From: Rheinheimera tangshanensis
GTDB lineage: Bacteria > Pseudomonadota > Gammaproteobacteria > Enterobacterales > Alteromonadaceae
Length of the DNA: 64,000 bases
Assembly: GCF_014645135.1 (NCBI RefSeq)
Contig: NZ_BMLH01000003.1
Span: forward strand, 248,001 to 312,000
Reading direction: 5' to 3'
Position 1 is the stretch's first letter. Every line of letters begins with the position of its first letter. The position numbers and the translations under genes were made by a program. This document shows positions 19,487-26,917 of this stretch, one piece after another. Under the pieces are notes generated by a model. The model was given only the letters and a program-made list of their open reading frames with translations. It had not been told where the DNA came from and searched no databases.

Positions 19487-19581
19487 GCGGGCGGTTTACC
19501 CTTTAACCGGGTTATCTTTTGTTACAAAAAATAACCTTTCAAAAACAGGTTACGTTAATCAGCAATTATTGGTTGGGAACT

Positions 19582-20355
19582 ATGTCTAACAATAACATTC
19601 GTAAGAGTCTGGTTGCTTCTGCTCTGTTTGGAGCATTCGCATTGGCCAGCACCTCAGTAGCAGCAGATCCACTGGTAGAACTGCAGAAAGCGGGTCAGCA
19701 AAATATCCGCGCTTCAGTTCAATCTCAGGAAAAAATTAACAACATTTTTGACCAAAGCCAGGAATTATTGGCTGAGTACCGTCAATTAGTTGAACAAACT
19801 GAAAACTTGAAAGTTTACAACGACCACGTTGCTAAATTAGTTGCCGATCAGAATTCTCAACTGGCTTCTTTTGATAAACAAATTGGTACTATCGAAGGTA
19901 CTAAGCAAGGTATCGTTCCTCTGATGTATCGTATGGTTGATACCTTAGAAGCCTTTATCAAAGCGGATATGCCTATCGACCTGAACAATCGTTTAGCTCG
20001 TATTGAGCGTTTACGTTCAGTGTTAGGTAACTCAGCAGTAAACACTTCTGAAATGTACCGTCTGGTGATCGAAGCCTACCAAATCGAAAAAGATTTAGGT
20101 ACAGCGCTGGTGACTTACACAGACAAACTGGCTGTTGATGGCAGCGAAATTACCGTGAACTACGTTTACGTAGGTCGCGTTGCGTTACTGGCTCAATCTC
20201 TGGATGAAAAACAAGCCTGGATGTTCAACAGAACTACAGGTCAGTGGGAAGCTCTGGGTCAAGAGTACCTGGAATCTACCAAGTTCGCGATTCGTGTTGC
20301 GGGTAAACAAGCTGCCCCAGAATTGTTGAAACTTCCAGTGTTAGCAGCGGAGTAA
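19582..20355 (+). CDS. DUF3450 family exported protein of the TonB2 cluster
   Basis: 257 residues from the ATG at 19582; an open stretch of 21 codons upstream lacks family character. The signal peptide runs to about residue 27 (A-S-T-S-V-A-A-D). The mature protein is mostly charged/glutamine-rich helix with coiled-coil character (about 30-120) and a C-terminal part containing Y-V-Y-V-G-R-V-A and a tryptophan-rich W-M-F-N-R-T-T-G-Q-W-E-A-L-G. I recognise DUF3450, regularly found ahead of ttpC-exbB2-exbD2-tonB2 in marine gammaproteobacteria. Its role is probably periplasmic and linked to TonB-dependent transport; no direct function is known to me. TtpC starts 6 bp later. Confidence 0.85.
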   Translation: MSNNNIRKSLVASALFGAFALASTSVAADPLVELQKAGQQNIRASVQSQEKINNIFDQSQELLAEYRQLVEQTENLKVYNDHVAKLVADQNSQLASFDKQIGTIEGTKQGIVPLMYRMVDTLEAFIKADMPIDLNNRLARIERLRSVLGNSAVNTSEMYRLVIEAYQIEKDLGTALVTYTDKLAVDGSEITVNYVYVGRVALLAQSLDEKQAWMFNRTTGQWEALGQEYLESTKFAIRVAGKQAAPELLKLPVLAAE

Positions 20356-20361
20356 GCATAA

Positions 20362-21726
20362 ATGAAGAAAGTTTTTAAAGGTTTAGTAGTTGCAGCTGTG
20401 GTAACTATGTCTGCAGGCGTGTGCTTAACAGCTGCTGCTGATACAGCCAAACTTGACCAATTGTTAGAGCAAGTTAAAAAATCACGTACTGCTGAAGGTA
20501 AAATCAACCAGCAGCGCGAACAGGAATTTTTATCTGACCGTGCTGACAAACAAGCCCTGTTAAACAGAGCGAAAGCTGAGTTTGCAGCTGAAGAAGCTCG
20601 TGGCAAGTCTTTGACTCAACAATTTGCTGATAACGAAGGCAAATTAGCTGCGAAAGAAGCTGAGCTGCAAGCTGCTCAGGGTACTTTAGGTGAAATGTTC
20701 GGTATCGTTCGTGGTGCTGCAACTGAAACTATCGGTTCTATTGCAACTTCTAATATCAGTGCTCAGTACAAAGGCCGTGATGAACTGCTGAAAAAACTGG
20801 CTGAAGCTAAAGAACTTCCAACTATCAACGAACTGGAAGAACTGTGGGTTGCTCTGCAAACTGAAATGACTGAGTCTGCTAAAGTAGCTAAGTTCGAAGG
20901 TAACGTTGTTTCTCTGGATGGTAACGGTGCTCAGGCTTCTGTGACTCGTATCGGTGCATTCAACCTGATTTCTGACGGTGGTTACTTAGTATTTAACGCT
21001 GACACTCAGGAAATGCAACCTCTGGTTAAACAACCTGAGTCTTACATTGTTGCTGATGCTGAAGCGTTCAAAAACGCAGCTCCTGGCGAAATCAAACCAG
21101 TATACATCGACCCAACTGGCGGTAACTTACTGCGTCTGAAAACTCAGGAAGCTACATTAACTGAACAGTTCCACCAGGGTGGTACTCCAGGTTATGTAAT
21201 TACTGCTCTGTTACTGATCGGTTTACTGATTGGTGCTGTGCGTTTCGTATCTCTGTCAGCAGCTTCTGCTGGTGTGAAAGCTCAGCTGAAAAATCTGAAC
21301 AACCCTTCAGACAAAAATGCTCTGGGCCGTATCCTGAAAGTTTACCACGACAACAAATCTGTTGACGTTGAGACTTTAGAGCTGAAATTAGACGAAGCTA
21401 TCATGCGTGAAACTCCGGATATCGAAAAAGGTATCGGTATTATCAAGCTGATCGCTGCTGTAGGTCCTTTATTAGGTCTGTTAGGTACAGTTATCGGTAT
21501 GATCGGTGCGTTCCAGGTTATTACCTTACACGGTACTGGTGACCCGAAAATTATGGCTGGCCAGATTTCAATGGCGTTAGTAACAACTGTTCAAGGTCTG
21601 TTATGTGCTCTGCCATTACTGTTTATCCACTCTATGTTACAAAGTAAGTCAAACTCAGTCCTGCATGTTCTGGATGAGCAAAGTGCTGGTATCATCGCTG
21701 CTCATGCGGAGAAGGAGAAAGCGTAA
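20362..21726 (+). CDS. ttpC: TonB system biopolymer transport component TtpC (large ExbB-like)
   Basis: 454 residues with an unusual build for the MotA/TolQ/ExbB family: a signal peptide (1-27), a long helical, probably coiled-coil periplasmic region (about 30-150), a further periplasmic domain to about 265, then a membrane segment around 273-295. The proton-channel domain follows (G-P-L-L-G-L-L-G-T-V-I-G-M-I at about 372-385, with two more membrane helices). This architecture matches TtpC, shown in Vibrio to be required for TonB2 function. Presumed job: extra inner-membrane partner helping TonB2 reach across the periplasm. Overlaps exbB2 by one base. Confidence 0.88.
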   Translation: MKKVFKGLVVAAVVTMSAGVCLTAAADTAKLDQLLEQVKKSRTAEGKINQQREQEFLSDRADKQALLNRAKAEFAAEEARGKSLTQQFADNEGKLAAKEAELQAAQGTLGEMFGIVRGAATETIGSIATSNISAQYKGRDELLKKLAEAKELPTINELEELWVALQTEMTESAKVAKFEGNVVSLDGNGAQASVTRIGAFNLISDGGYLVFNADTQEMQPLVKQPESYIVADAEAFKNAAPGEIKPVYIDPTGGNLLRLKTQEATLTEQFHQGGTPGYVITALLLIGLLIGAVRFVSLSAASAGVKAQLKNLNNPSDKNALGRILKVYHDNKSVDVETLELKLDEAIMRETPDIEKGIGIIKLIAAVGPLLGLLGTVIGMIGAFQVITLHGTGDPKIMAGQISMALVTTVQGLLCALPLLFIHSMLQSKSNSVLHVLDEQSAGIIAAHAEKEKA

Positions 21727-22250
21727 TGCATAGCCTGATAGAGCTTTGGGAATCTGTCAGGGATTTTATCGCAACCGGCGGTGATGTTCTGTATATCGTC
21801 GCCATAGTGCTCTTCATCATGTGGGTATTGATCATAGAGCGCTTCTGGTTTATCAATCGGGAGTTTCCAGTGATGCGTAATAAAATTATCGCAGACTGGA
21901 ACGCACGGGCTGATACAACCTCCTGGTATGCGCATAAAATTCGTGATGCGTGGGTGTCTGAGGCATCTACCAAACTGCGTGAGCGGATAGGTGTAATCAA
22001 AACTTTGGTTGCAATCTGCCCAATGGTTGGTTTGTTAGGTACTGTGACCGGTATGATCGCCGTTTTCGAAATTATGGCGGTGCAAGGTACTGGTAACCCA
22101 AGACTGATGGCAGCTGGTATTTCAATGGCAACAATTCCAACTATGGCTGGTATGGTTGCGTGTTTATCAGGTGTATTTGTAACGTCCAAACTGGAAGGTA
22201 AGGTGAAGTCAGCAGTTCATGATTTAGCTGACAACATGCCTCATCATTGA
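21726..22250 (+). CDS. exbB: ExbB-type proton channel protein (TonB2 system)
   Basis: 174 residues, MotA/TolQ/ExbB fold with three expected membrane segments: about 15-37, 92-115 and 135-155. The conserved channel block P-M-V-G-L-L-G-T-V-T-G-M-I is at about 98-110, followed by the second conserved stretch A-G-I-S-M-A-T-I-P-T-M-A-G-M. With ExbD it uses the proton gradient to energise TonB. Shorter than E. coli ExbB (244), normal for TonB2-type operons. Start ATG overlaps the ttpC stop by one base. Confidence 0.93.
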   Translation: MHSLIELWESVRDFIATGGDVLYIVAIVLFIMWVLIIERFWFINREFPVMRNKIIADWNARADTTSWYAHKIRDAWVSEASTKLRERIGVIKTLVAICPMVGLLGTVTGMIAVFEIMAVQGTGNPRLMAAGISMATIPTMAGMVACLSGVFVTSKLEGKVKSAVHDLADNMPHH

Positions 22251-22263
22251 TAGAGAGTAATTT

Positions 22264-22665
22264 ATGGCACGTAAAATTAGACGTGAAGCCGAAGAGGCAG
22301 CAGTAGATTTAACGCCTATGTTGGACGTTGTATTTATTATGCTGATCTTCTTTATCGTGACGACGTCGTTCGTTAAAGAAGCTGGTATTGACGTAAACCG
22401 TCCTAAAGCGGCGAAAGCTCAATCTAAGCCGTCAGCCACTATCTTTATTGCAATCCGTGCAAACGGTGAAATTTGGATGGATAAACGTGCTGTAGACGTT
22501 GAGCGTGTTGGTGCAACAGTTGAAAAGCTGTTAGCTGAATCGCCAACAGACACAGTAATCATCCAAGCAGATAAAGAAGCTAAGCATGGTATCGTGGTTT
22601 CAGTAATGGACCAAATCAAGCTGGCTGGTATCGATAAGATTTCGATCGCTGCGGAGAACAAGTAA
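22264..22665 (+). CDS. exbD: ExbD-type biopolymer transport protein (TonB2 system)
   Basis: 133 residues: short cytoplasmic N-terminus, one membrane helix at about 20-40 starting with the family pattern V-D-L-T-P-M-L-D-V-V-F-I-M-L, which carries the proton-path aspartate, then a periplasmic domain. Works with ExbB to power TonB. Lies 13 bp after exbB and is followed after 1 bp by tonB. Confidence 0.95.
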   Translation: MARKIRREAEEAAVDLTPMLDVVFIMLIFFIVTTSFVKEAGIDVNRPKAAKAQSKPSATIFIAIRANGEIWMDKRAVDVERVGATVEKLLAESPTDTVIIQADKEAKHGIVVSVMDQIKLAGIDKISIAAENK

Positions 22666-22666
22666 T

Positions 22667-23287
22667 ATGGTAAGGTTATTACTATCACTGGTAGTTGGTG
22701 CGGTAATAACGTTTTTCCTGTATGTGTTGATGGCATTCCTTATAGGTGGGGATGATACGTTCACCAATGCTAAAAAGGAACAAATCGTTATTGAAATTAA
22801 CTCGACGCCGCCTGAGTCTAAAGCTCAGACTCGTGTTCGGGTGCCGCCACCACCACCACCACCGCCGCCAGAGCCTCCAAAGGCTCCGGTTGCTGAACCA
22901 GAATCAACCGACACCGGTGGTTCTATAGGTTTTAACCTGCCGTCAGTAGACGTAGGTGGTGCCAGTACAGGATTAGGCGATCCGTCTTCAGCAATGATGC
23001 GTGATGGCGATGCGACTCCAATAGTACGTATTGAACCAAAATACCCGGTACAGGCTGCTCGTGACGGCTTACAGGGTTGGGTAAAAATGCGTTTCACTAT
23101 TCTGGAAGATGGCAGCGTTGGTGACGTGACAGTTGTGGAAGCAGAACCTAAACGTGTATTTGACCGTGAAGCGATTCGTGCACTGAAACGCTGGAAATAT
23201 TCACCAAAAGTGGTCGATGGTAAAGCAGTTCAGCAACCAGGTATTATGGTTCAACTGGACTTCTCATTAGACCAGTCTGGAGGTTAA
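22667..23287 (+). CDS. tonB: TonB2 family energy transducer
   Basis: 206 residues. One N-terminal membrane anchor (about 7-27), a short proline-rich spacer with nine consecutive prolines at 60-68, and the C-terminal TonB domain (P-K-Y-P-V-Q-A-A-R-D-G-L-Q-G-W-V near 127-142, R-A-L-K-R-W-K-Y-S-P near 176-185). The spacer is short compared with E. coli TonB (239 aa). That fits TonB2-type proteins, which are thought to need TtpC to span the periplasm. Energises outer-membrane receptors; which receptors cannot be told here. Confidence 0.94.
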   Translation: MVRLLLSLVVGAVITFFLYVLMAFLIGGDDTFTNAKKEQIVIEINSTPPESKAQTRVRVPPPPPPPPPEPPKAPVAEPESTDTGGSIGFNLPSVDVGGASTGLGDPSSAMMRDGDATPIVRIEPKYPVQAARDGLQGWVKMRFTILEDGSVGDVTVVEAEPKRVFDREAIRALKRWKYSPKVVDGKAVQQPGIMVQLDFSLDQSGG

Positions 23288-23291
23288 CACT

Positions 23292-24557
23292 ATGAAGAAA
23301 ATAAGTAATCTTACTTCAGCGTTGATCGTATTAGCCAGTTTTGGTGTAACAACTCTGGGTTCTTATGCTGTAGCAGCTCCGGATCCTGCAAAAATTGAAG
23401 CGCGGAAAAACCGCAAATCAAGTGCTGTAGGTGAGAAAGTTGGTAAAGCTATAGCAAAAGCTTATGAACTATACGGTGCAGAGAAGTTAAACGAAGCTAT
23501 CGCAGCCTTGCAAGGTGTGGAGTCAAGCAACGAGTTTGACATGGCGTACTTAAATCGTTTTTTAGGCAACATGTGGGCCGCGAAAGACGAGAAAAAAGCC
23601 ATAGGCTACTTACGCAAAGCAATAGCGCCTGATGTATTAAGTTTTACCGATCAGGCTGCTGCTTATCGCTTGTTAGCTGACTTGCTGTTAAGCGACAAGC
23701 AATACAATGAAGCGATCAAAACCTATAACCAGTGGTTAGATTTCACTGGTGAAAAGGATGGGAACGTTTATCTGCGTATTGCCAGTGCTTATATGGAAAC
23801 CAAGCAATATCAGAAGGTCATTGAACCTGCTGATATGGCCATTGCTCTGCAAGATAAAGCTAAGCCAAATGCTGGTCCTTACACCTTGAAGTTTTCAGCT
23901 TATTACGAGATGAAAAACAACAAGAAAGCGATCGAAGTATTAGAGACCACAGTGAAACTTTTCCCTTCAGAAAAGCGCTGGTGGACTTACCTGGCTCAGT
24001 TTTACAGTATTGAAGAGCAATACGAAAAAGCTTTGGTGACATTAGAAGTTGCAGCTATGCAAGGTATGCTGGATTCAGCGAACGAGTTTAAGTTGTTAGC
24101 TCAACTTTACTCTAACGCGAACGTGCCTTACAAAGCAGGTACTACACTGGAAAAACATATTAAGTCTGGTTTAATCAAAAAAGATAAAACTATGCTGAAC
24201 AGTATGGCCAGTTCGTTCCAGGCTGCTCGTGAAATGGACAAAGCCGCTCAGTATTACGGTGAGTCAGCTCAGTTAGACAACGATGGTGATGCTTATCGCC
24301 GTCAGGGTTCTTCACTGATCCTCGCTGAAAAATACTCTGCAGCCGTAGTTGCTTTGAACAAAGCGCTGGACGCTGGTGTAAAAGCTAAAGCTCCTGTGTA
24401 CCTGGCTCTGGTAGAAGCATACTTCTATCAGAACAAGTTTAAAGATGCGTATCAAGCCGTTCAGAAAGTGAAAGCGGATCCTAAGTTTGGCCGTCAGGCT
24501 GCAAGTTGGGAAAGCTACATTAAAGAACGCGCCAGTAAAAACAACGTGTCTCTTTAA
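23292..24557 (+). CDS. Tetratricopeptide repeat protein of the TonB2 operon
   Basis: 421 residues with a signal peptide (1-29, ending Y-A-V-A-A) and a body of helical pairs rich in the TPR pattern, for example Y-E-L-Y-G-A-E-K-L-N-E-A-I-A-A-L-Q, D-K-Q-Y-N-E-A-I-K-T-Y-N-Q-W and A-E-K-Y-S-A-A-V-V-A-L-N-K-A. At least six to eight repeats seem likely. Probably a periplasmic scaffold. Starts 4 bp after tonB and ends at a strong terminator, so it belongs to the operon; I recall a TPR gene at this place in other TonB2 clusters, where loss impairs TonB2 function in some Vibrio species. Confidence 0.88.
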   Translation: MKKISNLTSALIVLASFGVTTLGSYAVAAPDPAKIEARKNRKSSAVGEKVGKAIAKAYELYGAEKLNEAIAALQGVESSNEFDMAYLNRFLGNMWAAKDEKKAIGYLRKAIAPDVLSFTDQAAAYRLLADLLLSDKQYNEAIKTYNQWLDFTGEKDGNVYLRIASAYMETKQYQKVIEPADMAIALQDKAKPNAGPYTLKFSAYYEMKNNKKAIEVLETTVKLFPSEKRWWTYLAQFYSIEEQYEKALVTLEVAAMQGMLDSANEFKLLAQLYSNANVPYKAGTTLEKHIKSGLIKKDKTMLNSMASSFQAAREMDKAAQYYGESAQLDNDGDAYRRQGSSLILAEKYSAAVVALNKALDAGVKAKAPVYLALVEAYFYQNKFKDAYQAVQKVKADPKFGRQAASWESYIKERASKNNVSL

Positions 24558-24562
24558 GCGTT

Positions 24563-24591
24563 AAAAAAACCCTGCCCAGGCAGGGTTTTTT
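24563..24591 (+). terminator. Terminator of the TonB2 operon
   Basis: CCCTGCC (24570-24576) and GGCAGGG (24579-24585) with a 2-nt loop, preceded by an A run and followed by six T. Ends the six-gene transcript just after the TPR gene. Confidence 0.9.
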
Positions 24592-24774
24592 CTTTCTTGT
24601 CATCATCTTTACTATTCTTTTTTACACTTACACCGCTATCCTCATGCTTATATGCCACATTAGAGTTCAGGACTGGGGCGGGGCAGCTATGTGCTTTATT
24701 TTGCTGTAATTTGCTGCATGAATCATCACTTAGTTTAAAAAATACGCGAACAGTAAAGGCTTTCCAAAAAACTG

Positions 24775-24803
24775 TTGACACCTTTGGCCTCGGCCCCTAG
24801 AAT
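24775..24803 (+). promoter_or_regulatory. Strong sigma-70 promoter of the tRNA array
   Basis: Perfect -35 TTGACA (24775-24780), a 17-bp spacer, and -10 TAGAAT (24798-24803, 5 of 6). The GC-rich bases after the -10 (TCGCCTCG) resemble the discriminator of stringently controlled stable-RNA promoters. It lies 47 bp before the first tRNA. Confidence 0.85.
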
Positions 24804-24850
24804 TCGCCTCGTCTTGTAGGGGATTGCTTAGCAACCTCTGCAATTGGTGT

Positions 24851-24926
<76 letters not shown>

Positions 24927-24942
24927 AAGATTTTGTTCCAGT

Positions 24943-25018
24943 GTCCCTTTCGTCTAGAGGCCTAGGACACCGCCCTTTCACGGCGGTAACAGGGGTTCGA
25001 ATCCCCTAAGGGACGCCA
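24943..25018 (+). tRNA. tRNA-Glu (anticodon TTC), copy 1
   Basis: 76 nt with encoded CCA. The anticodon arm CCGCC/GGCGG encloses CTTTCAC with anticodon TTC; acceptor GTCCCTT pairs with AAGGGAC. Separated from tRNA-Ala by 16 bp. Confidence 0.97.
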
Positions 25019-25044
25019 ACAAAATCTGACAAACTGACTGTAGT

Positions 25045-25120
25045 GTCCCTTTCGTCTAGAGGCCTAGGACACCGCCCTTTCACGGCGGTAACAGGGGTTC
25101 GAATCCCCTAAGGGACGCCA
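25045..25120 (+). tRNA. tRNA-Glu (anticodon TTC), copy 2
   Basis: Same 76-nt sequence as copy 1 by eye, after a 26-bp spacer. Confidence 0.97.
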
Positions 25121-25155
25121 ATTAGTCAGTAAAAAAATGTGATGGTTATGCGCCT

Positions 25156-25231
25156 GTCCCTTTCGTCTAGAGGCCTAGGACACCGCCCTTTCACGGCGGT
25201 AACAGGGGTTCGAATCCCCTAAGGGACGCCA
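25156..25231 (+). tRNA. tRNA-Glu (anticodon TTC), copy 3
   Basis: Same sequence as the other copies, after a 35-bp spacer that differs from the other spacers. Confidence 0.97.
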
Positions 25232-25255
25232 ACATCATATGAAGACCTACCCAGT

Positions 25256-25331
25256 GTCCCTTTCGTCTAGAGGCCTAGGACACCGCCCTTTCACGGCGGT
25301 AACAGGGGTTCGAATCCCCTAAGGGACGCCA
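25256..25331 (+). tRNA. tRNA-Glu (anticodon TTC), copy 4
   Basis: Same 76-nt sequence, after a 24-bp spacer. Last of four identical tRNA-Glu genes in tandem. Confidence 0.97.
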
Positions 25332-25353
25332 CTTCAGCGTTGCATCTGCGAGT

Positions 25354-25429
<76 letters not shown>

Positions 25430-25539
25430 AACTGAAAGACCTATCAAGCTTCGCATCTTCATCATAATCTCAACTACTTAACGCTTCAGCCTCCGTTCGC
25501 TGCTGACATATTCTCTATTGTGTCTTTACAGTTCAAGGC

Positions 25540-25565
25540 TGCAAAAAAAGCGGCTTAAAAGCCGC
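25540..25565 (-). terminator. Terminator of tesA
   Basis: AAGCGGCTT (25546-25554) and AAGCCGCTT (25557-25565) form a 9-bp stem. The A run on its left side is a T-tract when read on the minus strand, so it ends tesA, not the tRNA array. Confidence 0.85.
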
Positions 25566-25596
25566 TTGCTGACATTCCTCAAACTTGGTTACATCT

Positions 25597-26202
25597 TTAT
25601 TCTAGACTCGATACCAAAGGTAGCATTAAATCTGTGATCACGGGCTGTGCTTCCAGGTTCGGATGTAATCCGTCGGCTTGCATCCATTGTTGTTTTAACG
25701 CTATGGTCTCCATAAAGAAAGGCCATAGCGGGATCTGCTGCTGTTCTGCAATTTTTGGATATAACTCAGTGAATAATTTAGTGTAACGTGGGCCATAGTT
25801 CGGTGGAATACGTATTTGCATTAATACAGCCTTGCTTTGTTGCTGCTTTATTTGTTGTACCATGGCATTGAGATTGGCTTCCAGCTGGGGAATAGGGAAA
25901 CCACGCAGACCATCGTTGGCACCCAGTTCAATCAGCACATAATCGGGTTTGTGTTGTTCGAGCAGGGCAGGTAGGCGAGCCAGACCTCCACCTGAGGTTT
26001 CGCCACTGATGCTGGCGTTGACCAGTGTCCACCCCGTGTTCTGTTCTTTCAGCTTTTGCTGAAGCAGATACACCCAACTTTGTTGTTGGCTTAACCCATA
26101 ACCGGCGCTCAGACTATCGCCCAGAATTAACAGCGTTTTGGCTTGCACTGCAGCTGCGGTGAAACACAAGACCAAAAGCATAACGTAGATGAATCGAATC
26201 AT
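25597..26202 (-). CDS. tesA: Arylesterase/thioesterase/lysophospholipase TesA (SGNH hydrolase)
   Basis: 201 residues with a signal peptide (1-21, ending V-Q-A) pointing to the periplasm. Catalytic serine S30 in G-D-S-L-S-A-G-Y-G (block I), the block III G-A-N-D asparagine at about 105-108, and D-G-L-H-P near the C-terminus with the catalytic Asp and His. Same layout as E. coli TesA (208 aa), a broad-range acyl-CoA thioesterase and lysophospholipase. Divergent from ybbA with start codons sharing CATG, as discussed in the findings; the order tesA/ybbA/ybbP is the same as in E. coli. Confidence 0.95.
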   Translation of the reverse strand: MIRFIYVMLLVLCFTAAAVQAKTLLILGDSLSAGYGLSQQQSWVYLLQQKLKEQNTGWTLVNASISGETSGGGLARLPALLEQHKPDYVLIELGANDGLRGFPIPQLEANLNAMVQQIKQQQSKAVLMQIRIPPNYGPRYTKLFTELYPKIAEQQQIPLWPFFMETIALKQQWMQADGLHPNLEAQPVITDLMLPLVSSLE

Positions 26203-26917
26203 GAAAACACCTGTACCTCATATTGTTGCAAAAGATGTTGTGAAGAAAGTTCAGCTTACCGGATCTGAGCTTACCATACTGCAAAATATCGACCTTAGGA
26301 TCAATCAAGGCGCGACAGTTGCCATAGTTGGAGCTTCGGGTTCAGGTAAGTCTACTTTATTAGGTATTTTGGCAGGTTTGGATCAGGCAAGTTCAGGGGA
26401 AGTGTACCTGGCAGGTCAGGCGTTGCATCAACTTAGTGAGGATGAACGTGCTGAATTAAGAGCACGCTCTGTTGGTTTTGTGTTTCAGTCGTTTTTGTTG
26501 TTACCCAGCCTGACGGCATTAGAGAATGTCACCTTACCGGCAGAGTTGGCCGGTATGCCTGATGCTCGGGCCCGTGGTCTGGAGCTATTGGCTCAGGTTG
26601 GGTTAAGCCACAGAGCCGATTTCTTTCCTAACCAGATGAGTGGAGGGGAGCAACAACGAGTCGCTATAGCCAGAGCTTTTATTACCAAACCCGCTGTGTT
26701 GTTTGCCGATGAGCCTTCGGCCAATCTGGATAGTGCGACAGGTGAAAAAATAGAAGATTTATTGTTTGAACTGAATGAGCAGCAAGGTACCACTTTAGTC
26801 CTGGTGACGCACAATCATGAGTTGGCTCAGCGTTGCCAGTTCAGATTTCAGATGCATGCAGGCCACTTAACGGCTGATTTAACTCAAGCTACAGAGGATC
26901 AACGTCATGTGGGGTAA
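26201..26917 (+). CDS. ybbA: ABC transporter ATP-binding protein YbbA
   Basis: 238 residues of the LolD/MacB-type ATPase group. Walker A G-A-S-G-S-G-K-S-T at 44-52, signature M-S-G-G-E-Q-Q-R-V near 146-154 and Walker B V-L-F-A-D-E-P-S near 169-176 are complete. Partner of the permease YbbP, whose gene overlaps by 11 bp. Start chosen at 26201; an in-frame ATG at 26189 lies inside the tesA coding region. The substrate of YbbAP is not established; MacB-like mechanotransmission without transport is likely from the family. Confidence 0.93.
   Translation: MKTPVPHIVAKDVVKKVQLTGSELTILQNIDLRINQGATVAIVGASGSGKSTLLGILAGLDQASSGEVYLAGQALHQLSEDERAELRARSVGFVFQSFLLLPSLTALENVTLPAELAGMPDARARGLELLAQVGLSHRADFFPNQMSGGEQQRVAIARAFITKPAVLFADEPSANLDSATGEKIEDLLFELNEQQGTTLVLVTHNHELAQRCQFRFQMHAGHLTADLTQATEDQRHVG

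Noticed and set aside
21692-22189. 165-codon minus-strand frame opposite exbB
   Set aside because: Antisense to an ExbB gene with complete family motifs; composition is unlike the other proteins.
24943-25331. Four 76-bp identical repeats with spacers of 24-35 bp that look like a CRISPR array at first glance
   Set aside because: Each repeat folds as a complete tRNA-Glu with CCA; the repeat length is far above CRISPR repeats and no cas genes are present.
25546-25565. Terminator of the tRNA array
   Set aside because: The T-tract is only on the minus-strand side, so the hairpin belongs to tesA.
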